From NCBI RefSeq assembly GCF_028473645.1, contig NZ_CP097269.1, positions 3,924,001 to 3,988,000 on the forward strand: a stretch of 64,000 nt of DNA. Reading direction: 5' to 3'. The position numbers were made by a program, and so were the translations under genes. Each line of letters begins with the position of its first letter. Within the stretch, counting starts at the first letter, position 1. Source of the DNA: Acidovorax sp. GBBC 1281 (GTDB taxonomy: Bacteria; Pseudomonadota; Gammaproteobacteria; Burkholderiales; Burkholderiaceae_C). Shown one piece after another: positions 42,865-51,392 of this stretch. The notes below the pieces were generated by a model that ran no database searches, was not told the origin of the DNA, and worked only from the letters and a program-made list of their open reading frames with translations.

Positions 42865-43839
42865 ATGGCTGAGCGCAGCGCCCTTTTCGACGGCATCGTG
42901 GTGGCCAGCCACGGCCGCCATTGCCTGGTCGAGTCGCCCGACGGCCAGCGCCGCATTTGCCATCCCCGCGGGAAAAAGAGCCAGGCCGTGGTGGGCGATC
43001 ACGTCCTTTGGCAGGCCGCGCCAGCCGGCCAGGGAGACGAAGGCACCATCGAGAAGGTCAAGGAGCGCCGCAACCTGTTCTACCGGCAGGACGAAATCCG
43101 CACCAAATCCTTTGCCGCCAACCTGGACCAGGTGCTGATCCTGATCGCCGCCGAACCCGTGTTCTCGGAAAGCCAGCTGGCCCGTGCGCTGATCGCAGCG
43201 GAAGCCGAGCGCATCACGCCGATCATCGCGTTGAACAAAAGCGACCTGGTCGAGCCTTTCGCCCGCGCGTGGGAGCGGCTGCTGCCCTACCGCCACATGG
43301 GCGGTAGCGCGGCGGACGGCCACCACTATGGCGTGATGCCGCTGTCGCTGTCCGAATCGGGCGAGGTGGACAAGGCCGCACTGATGGAGCGCCTGTCGGG
43401 CAAGACCACGCTGGTGCTCGGCCCGTCGGGCTCGGGCAAGAGCACGCTCATCAACCTGCTGGTGCCGGGCGCCACGGCGCTCACGGGCGAGATCTCCCAA
43501 GCGCTCAATTCCGGCAAGCACACCACCACCACCACGACCTGGTACTGGGTGGACGCCGAACGCCGCACCGCCCTGATCGACTCGCCCGGCTTCCAGGAAT
43601 TCGGCCTGCACCACATCGGACCGGCCGATCTGGCGCGCTACATGCCCGACATCGGCCTGCATGCCCAGGGATGCAAGTTCTACAACTGCACGCACCTACA
43701 CGAGCCCGGCTGCGCGGTCATGGCGCAGGTGGACGGATTGCAAGGCGAATCACGCACCGGCGCAGATTCCATCAGCGCGAATCGCTATCAGATTTATAGC
43801 AATCTGTTTGCCGAGCTGAGCGAGCACCGGCATTGGTGA
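42865..43839 (+). CDS. rsgA: Ribosome small subunit-dependent GTPase A (RsgA)
   Basis: 324 residues with the circularly permuted GTPase order: G4 ALNKSD first, then G1 GPSGSGKSTL, G2 (KHTTTTT) and G3 DSPGF. An N-terminal OB-fold part precedes it and a zinc finger CKFYNCTHLHEPGC follows near the C-terminus. It acts late in 30S ribosome assembly. Third gene of the M48-phhB-rsgA run. Ends 19 bases from the convergent hypothetical gene. Confidence 0.95.
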   Translation: MAERSALFDGIVVASHGRHCLVESPDGQRRICHPRGKKSQAVVGDHVLWQAAPAGQGDEGTIEKVKERRNLFYRQDEIRTKSFAANLDQVLILIAAEPVFSESQLARALIAAEAERITPIIALNKSDLVEPFARAWERLLPYRHMGGSAADGHHYGVMPLSLSESGEVDKAALMERLSGKTTLVLGPSGSGKSTLINLLVPGATALTGEISQALNSGKHTTTTTTWYWVDAERRTALIDSPGFQEFGLHHIGPADLARYMPDIGLHAQGCKFYNCTHLHEPGCAVMAQVDGLQGESRTGADSISANRYQIYSNLFAELSEHRHW

Positions 43840-43858
43840 TGGGACGGAACGGCGGCGC

Positions 43859-44944
43859 TCAGTCCCGGCACTCTACGTACCACCCCAGATAGTCGCTCCA
43901 GGCCGGCTCGTGCTCGGCCTCCAGCACGGGGGGGGCCATGCCCGGCACCGCTTCGGCAGCGCGCCGCGCGGCCTCCAGGGCGTGGTCGGCGCTGGTCACG
44001 TAGCAATGCACCGTGCGGGTGCCACCGCGCAGCACGATGTGGCTGCAGATGCCTTGCTGGTACATGGTGGCCGCATTGACCCAGGCGTCCTCGAAATCCT
44101 GCGCCTGCTGCAGCGCGGACTTGTCCTGCGCCGGCAGGCTGGCCTGCACGCGCCAGCCGAAATCCGCGCGGGACACCAAGGCGTTGGCGCTCAGATTGAC
44201 CTGCACCATGATGGGATCGCCCTGGGCATCGCGCCCCTCCAGCGCGGCCCAGCGCACCGGCTCGGGCGGATAGACCGCCGAGCGGCCCAGGGTCTCACGC
44301 CAGAAGGTGTCGATGCGCGAAACGCTGTCATCGAGCGACGCGGGCTCCCAGTCCTCGAAGCCCGCGTCGTCGCTGAGCCCATCGGTGTCGAATTCCACCA
44401 CCCCGACCTTCACCGAAAAATCGTACTCGCCCAGCATGTGGTCGAGCAAGATGAACGCCATGTGGCGGGCATGGTCCTGCAGGTCCATGGGCACGGGCTT
44501 GGAAAACGACAGCGCCAATGCGATGCGTCCATCGATCTGGCCCACGCGCACCAGCAGCTCATGGGTGGCCAGATCGAATCCGTCCATGCGCATGCCGAAG
44601 CCACCGGGCATCCGCTGGCGGAAGGCCTCCACCCGCCATGGCAACTGCGCCGGTGCCTGTGCGGTCAACGCTTGCACATCGGCAAACCGCTCGGCACTCC
44701 CGTGGGCCGTGAAAACCAGCCGGGCCTGGCCTTCCACGGGCCCCTCCTTGCCCGCGCCGGCCACCTCCACCGTGACCCCGCGAACGCAAGGCTCCAGCAG
44801 GGCATTGAGGCGCTCCATGAACGGAACGGACTCCAGGCCCTGCAAATCGGCCCGTTCGCCCAGGACCGCAGCCCAGAAGCGGTCCGCGGCGGCGGACATC
44901 TCCTGCGTGGAAGGCTCGCGGGAGGGGGATTCAGATCGGTTCAT
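43859..44944 (-). CDS. Conserved hypothetical protein
   Basis: 361 residues, acidic, cytosolic, with no signal peptide or membrane helix. I do not recognise the family. It seems to have two halves: residues up to about 185 (with MAFILLDHMLGEYDFSVKVG) and a C-terminal part ending SDHALEAARRAAE and WSDYLGWYVECRD. The C-terminal region recalls DUF695-like proteins, but I am not confident. The ATG at 44944 was chosen (AGGA about 7 bases upstream) over a GTG at 44962. It stands alone between rsgA and the CobD/CbiB-like gene; both minus-strand genes around it are separated by about 100 bases. Confidence 0.7.
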   Translation of the reverse strand: MNRSESPSREPSTQEMSAAADRFWAAVLGERADLQGLESVPFMERLNALLEPCVRGVTVEVAGAGKEGPVEGQARLVFTAHGSAERFADVQALTAQAPAQLPWRVEAFRQRMPGGFGMRMDGFDLATHELLVRVGQIDGRIALALSFSKPVPMDLQDHARHMAFILLDHMLGEYDFSVKVGVVEFDTDGLSDDAGFEDWEPASLDDSVSRIDTFWRETLGRSAVYPPEPVRWAALEGRDAQGDPIMVQVNLSANALVSRADFGWRVQASLPAQDKSALQQAQDFEDAWVNAATMYQQGICSHIVLRGGTRTVHCYVTSADHALEAARRAAEAVPGMAPPVLEAEHEPAWSDYLGWYVECRD

Positions 44945-45048
44945 GGACAGTCCTGGTGGCACCTGCTCGGGGGCAGGGCATCGGTAACGAACAAGGCCGC
45001 GTCAAAGGCGGAGCGACTTCGCCGCGAAACTTCAAAAAGAAGCCCGGC

Positions 45049-46026
45049 TCAGCCCAGCAACCGGGCCAGGGTCAGCAGGGCGAGCAGCAGCATCCATACC
45101 ACCACCGAGCGCCAGACCAGGCCGACCACGCTGCGCAAATGCCCCACTTCGGGCTCCCGCCCCGGCGTGACGTCGCTGCTTGTGGCCTCGATGTCACCAT
45201 CGAAGCCGGCGGGCGAGAGCGGGTCCACCCGCGCCCGCAAAGCCTCACCGCCCAGGCGCACGTTGATGGCGCCGGACGTGGCCGCCAGCACGACGCCATC
45301 GTTGTCGTTGGGAAAGCGCTGCGCATGGAAGCGCCAGCCATCGATGGCCTCTTCGAAGCTGCCCACCACGGCGAAGCTGAGGGCCGTCAGGCGGGCAGGC
45401 AACCAGTCGATCACAGTCCAGGACCGCGCCGAGGCACGCTGCAACGATGCGCTGGCAGGATGCGGGCTGCCGGCCTTCCAGTAGCGCGAGACGAATTCAG
45501 CCAGCCGGTAAAGCACCGCACCGGTGGGCCCCAGCCCCAACGCGGCCAGCACCGAAAAGCAGGCGAGCACGCCGAACACGTGGCGGTGCGCGGCGATGAC
45601 GGAATACTCGACCACGTGCCGCACGATCTCGCTGCGGGGAAGTTGGCCCACATCCACCTGCTGCCAGGCCGCGAGCCGGGCCCGCGCGCTGTCTTCGTCA
45701 CGCTCTTCCAGCGCATCGCGGATGTTGGTGAAATGGTGGCTGAACTGCCGGAACCCGAGGGTGACATAAAGCACCGCGACATTCCAGACCACCGCCGCCG
45801 GCCAGCCCACGCCGTAGAACAGCAGCCAGTGCACCGCCAGCACCGCGAGCGAAGGCACCAGCACGGCGAGCGCCCATGCCACCCATCCGTGGTGGGCCTT
45901 GCCCGCATCGAAGTTGCGGCTGATCGACAGCGCCCAGGCGCGAACGCCCGCATGGATGGGGTTGCTGCGCGCCAGCGGGCGTGCCTGCTCGATCAGCAAC
46001 GCGAACAGGATGGCAAAGAAACTCAT
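45049..46026 (-). CDS. CobD/CbiB-family membrane protein
   Basis: 325 residues, with about four or five membrane helices. It resembles the CobD/CbiB (adenosylcobinamide-phosphate synthase) family as annotated in betaproteobacteria: FALLIEQARPL at the start, NIRDALEERDEDSARARLAAW, SWTVIDWLPARLTALSFAVVGSFEEAI in the middle. True CbiB attaches aminopropanol phosphate to cobyric acid. This copy is outside the cobalt-chelatase cluster and next to a Nudix gene, a common arrangement, and may not be the B12 enzyme. The ATG at 46026 was used; the frame extends to 46074 without a better start. Confidence 0.7.
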   Translation of the reverse strand: MSFFAILFALLIEQARPLARSNPIHAGVRAWALSISRNFDAGKAHHGWVAWALAVLVPSLAVLAVHWLLFYGVGWPAAVVWNVAVLYVTLGFRQFSHHFTNIRDALEERDEDSARARLAAWQQVDVGQLPRSEIVRHVVEYSVIAAHRHVFGVLACFSVLAALGLGPTGAVLYRLAEFVSRYWKAGSPHPASASLQRASARSWTVIDWLPARLTALSFAVVGSFEEAIDGWRFHAQRFPNDNDGVVLAATSGAINVRLGGEALRARVDPLSPAGFDGDIEATSSDVTPGREPEVGHLRSVVGLVWRSVVVWMLLLALLTLARLLG

Positions 46027-46092
46027 GGTGGGCAATGATAGCGGCCCGGTTCGGTGCCCAGCCGTCGTCGCCACCGGAAAGATCGCCCGATG

Positions 46093-46827
46093 TCAGGCGA
46101 GCATGAACCGGTAGAAATTGCGCAGCATGCCCGCCGTCGCGCCCCAGATGAAGTGCGTCTTGCCGGCGGCATCCTCATAGGGCATGGAAAACCATTCGCG
46201 GGTGACCCCTTCCCATTCGAACGCATGGCGCCGGTGGTGCGACGGATCTAGCAGGTAGTCCAGCGGGACCTCAAACACGTCCGCCACTTCGTAGGCATTG
46301 GGATTCAGCGTGCAATCGGGCTCCACCAGAGCGACCACCGGGGTGATGCTGAACCCGGTGCCCGTCCTGTACGTGGCCAGTTCCCCCAGCACCTCCACAT
46401 ACCGCCCCTCCAGGCCGACCTCCTCCCAGGCCTCGCGCAGCGCCGTGGCGGCAGGGTTGGCATCTTCCGGGTCGGCGCTCCCGCCGGGAAAGGCCACCTG
46501 GCCGGAGTGCGTGGACAGGTGCACGGTGCGCTCGGTGAGAAGCACCGTCGCGCGTTCGCGCATCACGATCGGGATCAGCACGGCGGCATGGCGCAGCGGC
46601 CGGTCGGTGAAGGCACGCTCATGCACGACCTCTGGCACCCACGCCGGCGCCGAGGCGAAGCGCAGCCGCAGCGCTTGCGCCGTTTGCACCGCAGCAGGCA
46701 CGCGGGGGAGATGGGCGTCCACCCCCAGCACGGGCACGCGGCGCGGATCGAACTGTGGCAGCGAAGACAGCGGAGCGATCACCGAAGGCATGGAAGGTGA
46801 AGGAGGCGAAGAATCTGGCGGCGTCAT
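46093..46827 (-). CDS. Nudix hydrolase, CoA pyrophosphatase type
   Basis: 244 residues with a complete Nudix box: GGSADPEDANPAATALREAW then EEVGL (G-x5-E-x7-R-E-U-x-E-E-x-G-U). The LTERTVHLSTHSGQVAFPGG segment ahead of it matches the UPF0035/CoA pyrophosphatase signature (NudL/YeaB type). Expected reaction: hydrolysis of coenzyme A or acyl-CoA to 3',5'-ADP and phosphopantetheine. The start is uncertain: ATG 46827 and ATG 46791 are both possible and neither has a good ribosome binding site. It lies just downstream of the rplS terminator. Confidence 0.88.
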   Translation of the reverse strand: MTPPDSSPPSPSMPSVIAPLSSLPQFDPRRVPVLGVDAHLPRVPAAVQTAQALRLRFASAPAWVPEVVHERAFTDRPLRHAAVLIPIVMRERATVLLTERTVHLSTHSGQVAFPGGSADPEDANPAATALREAWEEVGLEGRYVEVLGELATYRTGTGFSITPVVALVEPDCTLNPNAYEVADVFEVPLDYLLDPSHHRRHAFEWEGVTREWFSMPYEDAAGKTHFIWGATAGMLRNFYRFMLA

Positions 46828-46855
46828 TGGAGTGGGCCTGGTCAGCCAAGCGGCC

Positions 46856-46892
46856 AAAGAAAAAGCCGCTACGGCTTGCGCTGTAGCGGCTT
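46856..46892 (-). terminator. Rho-independent terminator of the rpsP-rplS operon
   Basis: AAGCCGCTAC pairs with GTAGCGGCTT with a few more pairs inside; followed on the minus strand by TTTTTCTTT. It lies 22 bases after the rplS stop. Confidence 0.88.
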
Positions 46893-46913
46893 CGGGGCAG
46901 TGCGCAAGGCGCC

Positions 46914-47300
46914 TTATGCGGCTGCGACCGGCGCGGCCTTGACACGCGAAGGCAGCTTTTCCTTGATACGTGCCGACTTGCCGCTGCGTTCACGCAGGTA
47001 GTACAGCTTGGCACGGCGCACGTCGCCACGGCGCTTGACTTCGATATTGGCGATCAGGGGGCTGTACGTCTGGAACGTGCGCTCCACGCCTTCGCCGCTG
47101 GAGATCTTGCGCACCGTGAAGCCGCTGTTCAGGCCGCGATTGCGCTTGGCAATCACCACGCCTTCGTAGGCCTGCACGCGCTTGCGGGTACCTTCCACCA
47201 CGTTCACGCTCACGATGACCGTGTCGCCAGGGGCGAATTCGGGAATGGTCTTGTTCAAGCGGGCGATTTCTTCCTGCTCGAGAGTCTGGATCAGATTCAT
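46914..47300 (-). CDS. rplS: 50S ribosomal protein L19
   Basis: 128 residues. Conserved L19 sequence: [20 protein letters not shown], then [33 protein letters not shown] and [20 protein letters not shown]. It sits at the 30S-50S interface near the bridge region. The ATG at 47300 begins [12 protein letters not shown] as in orthologues; an in-frame ATG at 47312 adds four residues and is less likely. Last gene of the rpsP-rimM-trmD-rplS order, with its own promoter overlapping the trmD stop. Confidence 0.97.
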   Translation of the reverse strand: MNLIQTLEQEEIARLNKTIPEFAPGDTVIVSVNVVEGTRKRVQAYEGVVIAKRNRGLNSGFTVRKISSGEGVERTFQTYSPLIANIEVKRRGDVRRAKLYYLRERSGKSARIKEKLPSRVKAAPVAAA

Positions 47301-47411
47301 GTTTGCATCCAACGATCATGTCCGCGCCAAGATTGGCAAGCGTCGGGATTGACGTGGGGTGCTTTCGCAGCAAAGGCGAAAGCGGCCGGCCAGAGGATCG
47401 AAAAGCCCTCG

Positions 47412-47439
47412 ATTATAGCAAGTTGCCGTTCTTTGCCAA
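47412..47439 (-). promoter_or_regulatory. Internal promoter for rplS
   Basis: Minus strand: TTGGCA (47439-47434), a 16-base spacer, TATAAT (47417-47412). It lies in the end of trmD, with the -10 covering the trmD stop codon. A GC-rich discriminator (CGAGGGC) follows the -10, as in stringently controlled ribosomal promoters. Confidence 0.7.
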
Positions 47440-48180
47440 AACGGCCTCGTCCGCCTTACCCAAAAGCCCCCGCGCGCGCGCCGCGTCGATGAGCTCGGGA
47501 CGGTGCTGCGCAGTGATCGACAGGCGCTGATCCCGGCGCCAGCGCTTGATCTGCACATGGTGGCCGGAGAGCAGCGGCGCAGGAACCCGCAGGCCCTCCC
47601 ACTCTTCGGGCCGGGTGTAGTGGGGGCAGTCGAGCAAGCCGTCGAGCGCTTCGTTGAAGCTGTCGAACTGGTGGCTGCCCTCATCGTTCAGCACGCCCGG
47701 CTGCAGGCGTGCCACAGCGTCCAGCAGGGCCATGGCCGGGATCTCGCCGCCCGACAGAACGAAATCGCCCAGGCTGAGCTGCATCTGCACATGCGCGTCG
47801 ATAAAGCGCTGGTCGATGCCCTCATACCGCCCGCACAGCAAAATGGCGCCGGCGCTGCCGGACCAGCGGGTCACGCCCGCGTGATCGAGCACCTGCCCGA
47901 TCGGCGAGAACAGCACCACCGGGGCCGTCTGCACGGCCGCCTCGGCCCGGTCGGCCCGAATGGCCGCCAGGCACCGCGACAAGGGCTCGGCCATCATCAC
48001 CATGCCGGGGCCGCCCCCGAAGGGCCGATCGTCCACCCGGCGGTAGTTGCCTTCGGCGTGATCGCGCGGGTTCCACAGCCGCACCTCGACCTGGCCCGAC
48101 GCATACGCGCGCCGCGTCACCCCGCTGGCCAGAAACGGCGCGAACAGCTCGGGAAACAGGGTGATGACGTCGAAACGCAT
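47413..48180 (-). CDS. trmD: tRNA (guanine-N1-)-methyltransferase TrmD
   Basis: 255 residues. SPOUT-fold TrmD: MRFDVITLFPELF start, DDRPFGGGPGMVMMAEPL, the trefoil-knot SAM site LLCGRYEGIDQRF and LGDFVLSGGEIPAM, and the C-terminal DHLLSGHH-equivalent PLLSGHHVQIKRWRR. It makes m1G37 in tRNAs reading CNN codons and prevents +1 frameshifts. Third gene of the ribosomal operon; starts 69 bases after the rimM stop. Confidence 0.96.
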   Translation of the reverse strand: MRFDVITLFPELFAPFLASGVTRRAYASGQVEVRLWNPRDHAEGNYRRVDDRPFGGGPGMVMMAEPLSRCLAAIRADRAEAAVQTAPVVLFSPIGQVLDHAGVTRWSGSAGAILLCGRYEGIDQRFIDAHVQMQLSLGDFVLSGGEIPAMALLDAVARLQPGVLNDEGSHQFDSFNEALDGLLDCPHYTRPEEWEGLRVPAPLLSGHHVQIKRWRRDQRLSITAQHRPELIDAARARGLLGKADEAVLAKNGNLL

Positions 48181-48249
48181 GGGCAGAGAGGGCCAGGGCC
48201 GCCGAAGGAATGGCGACGCGGCCCGTCCTTCAATCGGTCGGTCGATCCA

Positions 48250-48822
48250 TCAGTAGTCGGGTTGCCAATCGACTGTGATGCGGCGCTCGGCCAGCTCCAC
48301 CTTGTCGACGAAGGCCGAGACGAAGGGAATCATGCGCTCCTGCGCCTTGCCCTCGTGTTCGTAAGCCAGCACCAGCGTGGTCTGCGGGCCGGTGGAGAGC
48401 AGCTCGCGCACCGTGCCGAGATCCACGCCCTCGCGGTTGACGACCGCCAGGCCGATCAGGTCGACCCAGTAGTACTCGTCCTCGGCGGCGGTCGGAAAGC
48501 TCGAGCGGGGCACGAAGATGCGCGCGCCGCGCAGCGCCTCGGCCGCATCGCGATCATCCACGCCCTGGGCGGTGGCGACCACCGTATCGGAATGTTCTCG
48601 CGCCTGCTTCACCGCCAGCACCACCGTGCCTTCGAAAAAGCTCTTGGCGCCCTTTTCGCTGGGCTGCAGAAACCAGCGCTTGGAGGAAAACAGCGCTTCC
48701 GGATCGGCGCTGTAAGGCAGCACCTTGAACCAGCCCTTCACACCCCAGGCATCGGCAATGCGGCCGATCTCCACCGCATCGGACGGCAATTCGGCAGACT
48801 CAAGAACGGGCAGATTGGGCAT
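48250..48822 (-). CDS. rimM: 16S rRNA processing protein RimM
   Basis: 190 residues. An N-terminal RimM domain (VEIGRIADAWGVKGWFKVLPYS) is followed by a PRC-barrel domain (EYYWVDLIGLAVVN, MIPFVSAFVDKVEL, ITVDWQPDY at the end). It binds S19 and helps 30S head maturation. The ATG at 48822 was used; a TTG at 48831 would add three residues. Second in the operon, placed after a terminator-like hairpin that follows rpsP. Confidence 0.94.
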   Translation of the reverse strand: MPNLPVLESAELPSDAVEIGRIADAWGVKGWFKVLPYSADPEALFSSKRWFLQPSEKGAKSFFEGTVVLAVKQAREHSDTVVATAQGVDDRDAAEALRGARIFVPRSSFPTAAEDEYYWVDLIGLAVVNREGVDLGTVRELLSTGPQTTLVLAYEHEGKAQERMIPFVSAFVDKVELAERRITVDWQPDY

Positions 48823-48847
48823 GGTGTGCAACGGGGTTTCGGAAATG

Positions 48848-48892
48848 AAAAAAGGCGGGGCCCGTCAGAAAAACCAACGGAACCCGCCTTTT
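48848..48892 (-). terminator. Terminator-like hairpin between rpsP and rimM
   Basis: AAAGGCGGG (48851-48859) pairs with CCCGCCTTT (48883-48891) around a 23-base loop; on the minus strand the right arm runs into six T. It starts 17 bases after rpsP and may act as a partial terminator that lowers rimM-trmD relative to rpsP. Confidence 0.7.
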
Positions 48893-48908
48893 GTCCGGAG
48901 GACGCGGA

Positions 48909-49160
48909 TCAGGCAGCCTTCTTGGCGGCCTGCTTGATCAGACGGTCCACGGTGGGCGACGACTGGGCGCCGACGCTCTTCCAGTAGGTCAGACGGTCTT
49001 GCGCAATGCGCAGGCCTTCTTCGCTTTCCTTGGCCGTGGGGTTGTAGAAACCCAGGCGCTCGATGAATCGGCCATCGCGGCGCACACGCTTGTCGGCCAC
49101 GACGATGTTGAAAAACGGACGACCTTTGGAGCCGCCGCGGGAGAGTCGAATAACGACCAT
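48909..49160 (-). CDS. rpsP: 30S ribosomal protein S16
   Basis: 83 residues. Standard S16: [40 protein letters not shown], then the variable tail. It binds 16S rRNA early in 30S assembly. The ATG at 49160 was chosen (AAGGA about 7 bases upstream) rather than a frame reaching 49337 that would overlap the divergent acetyltransferase. First gene of the rpsP-rimM-trmD-rplS operon. Confidence 0.97.
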   Translation of the reverse strand: MVVIRLSRGGSKGRPFFNIVVADKRVRRDGRFIERLGFYNPTAKESEEGLRIAQDRLTYWKSVGAQSSPTVDRLIKQAAKKAA

Positions 49161-49263
49161 AATGAATCCTTCGGGTGGTCGCAGCGTAAAGCTGCATGGT
49201 TTTTTGCTGCGTTTGAGACACGCGACATGGCCACCCGGCCAGCGACACGCTGCAAAGCCCGCG

Positions 49264-49291
49264 ATTATAGCCACTTCACCCCACATGCCTA
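49264..49291 (-). promoter_or_regulatory. Promoter of rpsP
   Basis: Minus strand: TAGGCA (49291-49286), 16-base spacer, TATAAT (49269-49264), then CGCGGGCTTTG. The -10 plus GC-rich discriminator is almost the same as at the rplS and rpmB promoters. The -35 overlaps the start of the divergent acetyltransferase gene. Confidence 0.6.
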
Positions 49292-49803
49292 CCATCCGCG
49301 ACAGCCGCAGCGAAGATATCGCTGCCATCACCGCCATTTACCAACACCACGTCCTGCACGGCACCGGCACCTTCGAGGTGGACCCACCGACCGAAACCGA
49401 CATGGCCGCCCGCCGCGCCGACGTGCTGGCCCGGGGCCTGCCCTACATCGTGGCGGAAAAGGATGGCCAGGTTCTCGGCTTCGCCTACGCCAACTGGTTC
49501 AAGCCCCGCCCAGCCTACCGCTTCTCGGCGGAAGACTCCATCTATGTCGCCGACACCGCCCGGGGCATGGGGTTGGGCCGCAAGCTGCTCGATGTGCTGG
49601 CGCAGCAGGCGGCGGCGGGGGTTCGCAAGCTGCTCGCGGTGATCGGCGATTCCGCCAATGCCGGCTCCATCGGGGTACACCGCGCTGCCGGCTTCACCGA
49701 GATCGGCGTGATGCGCTCGGTGGGCTGGAAGTTCGGCGCCTGGCGCGACATCGTGCTGATGGAAAAGACCCTGGGCGCGGGCGACACCACGTCGCCGGAA
49801 TGA
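49285..49803 (+). CDS. GNAT-family N-acetyltransferase (phosphinothricin acetyltransferase-like)
   Basis: 172 residues. It matches the Pat/Bar-like branch of GNAT enzymes: [50 protein letters not shown] with the acetyl-CoA loop, and [14 protein letters not shown]. These acetylate small amines such as phosphinothricin, methionine sulfoximine or amino acids; the natural substrate here is unknown. The start is the ATG at 49285, divergent from rpsP. The TM2-protein gene follows after 7 bases. Confidence 0.88.
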   Translation: MPTIRDSRSEDIAAITAIYQHHVLHGTGTFEVDPPTETDMAARRADVLARGLPYIVAEKDGQVLGFAYANWFKPRPAYRFSAEDSIYVADTARGMGLGRKLLDVLAQQAAAGVRKLLAVIGDSANAGSIGVHRAAGFTEIGVMRSVGWKFGAWRDIVLMEKTLGAGDTTSPE

Positions 49804-49810
49804 ACCCCTC

Positions 49811-50257
49811 ATGAAGAACAAGACCGTCGCCGCGTGGCTGGCCTTCGTCGGTGGGCCCCTGGGGCTGCACCGCTTCTATCTGCACGGCCTGTCGGACATG
49901 CTGGGCTGGCTCCTGCCCATTCCCACGGCGCTGGGCATCTACGGCATCCAGCGCGTGCAAGCGATGGGGCAGGACGACCACGCCAGCTGGCTGCTCATCC
50001 CGCTGCTGGGCTTCACCATCGCGGGCTGCGCGCTGCGCGCCATCCTCTACGGACTGATGACGCCCGAGAAATGGAACGCCCGCTTCAACCCGGCCGCGGC
50101 ACCGGATGCCGCTCCGGGGCGCACGCACTGGTTCACGATCTTCGCCATCGCCCTGTCGCTCCTGGTGGGCACCGCGGTGCTGATGGCCAGCCTGGCCTTC
50201 AGCTTCCAGCGCTACTTCGAATACCAGATCGAAGAGGCCCGCAAGATCTCCCAGTGA
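49811..50257 (+). CDS. TM2 domain membrane protein
   Basis: 148 residues. The N-terminal NKTVAAWLAFVGGPLGLHRF and YLHGLSDMLGWLLPI is a TM2 domain (two helices with a short turn). Two more hydrophobic stretches follow (WLLIPLLGFTIAGCALRAIL and FTIFAIALSLLVGTAVLMAS). Function unknown. It sits 7 bases after the acetyltransferase gene, so probably co-transcribed. Its stop is followed by a copy of the intergenic hairpin repeat and then the convergent pit gene. Confidence 0.85.
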   Translation: MKNKTVAAWLAFVGGPLGLHRFYLHGLSDMLGWLLPIPTALGIYGIQRVQAMGQDDHASWLLIPLLGFTIAGCALRAILYGLMTPEKWNARFNPAAAPDAAPGRTHWFTIFAIALSLLVGTAVLMASLAFSFQRYFEYQIEEARKISQ

Positions 50258-50284
50258 CGGCATTGGGCATCCAACATGCCCGAC

Positions 50285-50325
50285 GCCCTAGAAAATCATG
50301 CGGCAGCAGCTATAAAAACAATAGC
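50285..50325 (-). repeat. Dispersed intergenic hairpin repeat, copy 3
   Basis: GCCCTAG at 50285-50291 and GCTAT-N7-ATAGC at 50309-50325, in the convergent gap between the TM2 gene and pit. The order of the two elements differs from copies 1 and 2, and the linker is longer. Confidence 0.45.
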
Positions 50326-50345
50326 AAACCACCCCTGGATCGCGA

Positions 50346-51356
50346 TCAGTAGAGCTGCAGACTGACCCAGTAGGCGATGGCCGCCACGAACGCGCTGGCC
50401 GGAATCGTCAGGATCCACGCCCAGACGATGTTGCCCGCCACGCCCCAGCGCACGGCGCTGGCGCGCTGGGTGGAGCCCACGCCGACGATGGCGCCCGTGA
50501 TGGTGTGGGTGGTGGACACCGGAATGCCCAGCGCCGTGGCGACGAACAGCGTCATCGCCCCACCCGTCTCGGCACAAAAGCCGCCTACGGGCTTGAGCTT
50601 GGTGATTCTCTGGCCCATGGTCTTGACGATGCGCCAGCCGCCGAACATGGTGCCCAGCCCGATGGCCAGGTAGCACGACACGATGGTCCAGGTGGGCGGC
50701 GAGGCGTCGGATGCCGACGCGTAGCCCGTGGCGATCAGCAGCAGCCAGATGATGCCGATGGTCTTTTGCGCATCGTTGCCGCCATGGCCCAGGCTGTATG
50801 CGCCCGCGGACAGCAGCTGCAGCCGGCGGAACCACTTGTCCACCTTGTTCGGACGCGCGCGGCGGAAGATCCACGCCACCGCCACCATCATCAGCGAGCC
50901 CAGTAGAAAGCCGAGCAGCGGCGAGACGAAGATGAACGCCACCGTCTTCAGGATGCCGGCCGAGATCAGCGCCCCCGCGCCCGCCTTGGCGATGACCGCG
51001 CCCACGATGCCGCCGATCAGCGCATGCGACGAGCTGCTCGGAATGCCGTAGTACCAGGTGATGACGTTCCAGGTGATGGCGCCCACCAGGGCCCCGAAGA
51101 TCACGTGCGTGTCCACCACGCCGGGCTGCACAATGCCCTTGCCGATGGTGGCGGCCACGCTCAGGTGGAAGATGAAGATGGCGATGACGTTGAAGAACGC
51201 GGCGAAGAGGACGGCCTGCGTCGGCTTGAGCACCCCGGTGGAGACCACGGTGGCAATCGAGTTGGCGGCGTCGTGAAACCCGTTCATGAAGTCGAACAGG
51301 ATGGCCAGCGCCACCAGCAGCATCACGACCCACAGGGCGGTTTGGACGGTTTCCAT
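50346..51356 (-). CDS. pit: Low-affinity inorganic phosphate transporter, PiT family
   Basis: 336 residues with about ten membrane helices. PiT signature repeats: FDFMNGFHDAANSIATVVSTG near the N-terminus and AYSLGHGGNDAQKTIG in the middle, plus GIPSSSSHALIGGIVGA and GIPVSTTHTITGAIVGVG. It imports phosphate (as metal-phosphate) with protons across the inner membrane. The DUF47 gene lies 36 bases upstream in the same operon, and a Pho box precedes that gene, so phosphate limitation likely induces both. Confidence 0.94.
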   Translation of the reverse strand: METVQTALWVVMLLVALAILFDFMNGFHDAANSIATVVSTGVLKPTQAVLFAAFFNVIAIFIFHLSVAATIGKGIVQPGVVDTHVIFGALVGAITWNVITWYYGIPSSSSHALIGGIVGAVIAKAGAGALISAGILKTVAFIFVSPLLGFLLGSLMMVAVAWIFRRARPNKVDKWFRRLQLLSAGAYSLGHGGNDAQKTIGIIWLLLIATGYASASDASPPTWTIVSCYLAIGLGTMFGGWRIVKTMGQRITKLKPVGGFCAETGGAMTLFVATALGIPVSTTHTITGAIVGVGSTQRASAVRWGVAGNIVWAWILTIPASAFVAAIAYWVSLQLY

Positions 51357-51392
51357 GCGTAGAGAGCGTGTATTTCTTCTGGCAGGCCGGGA

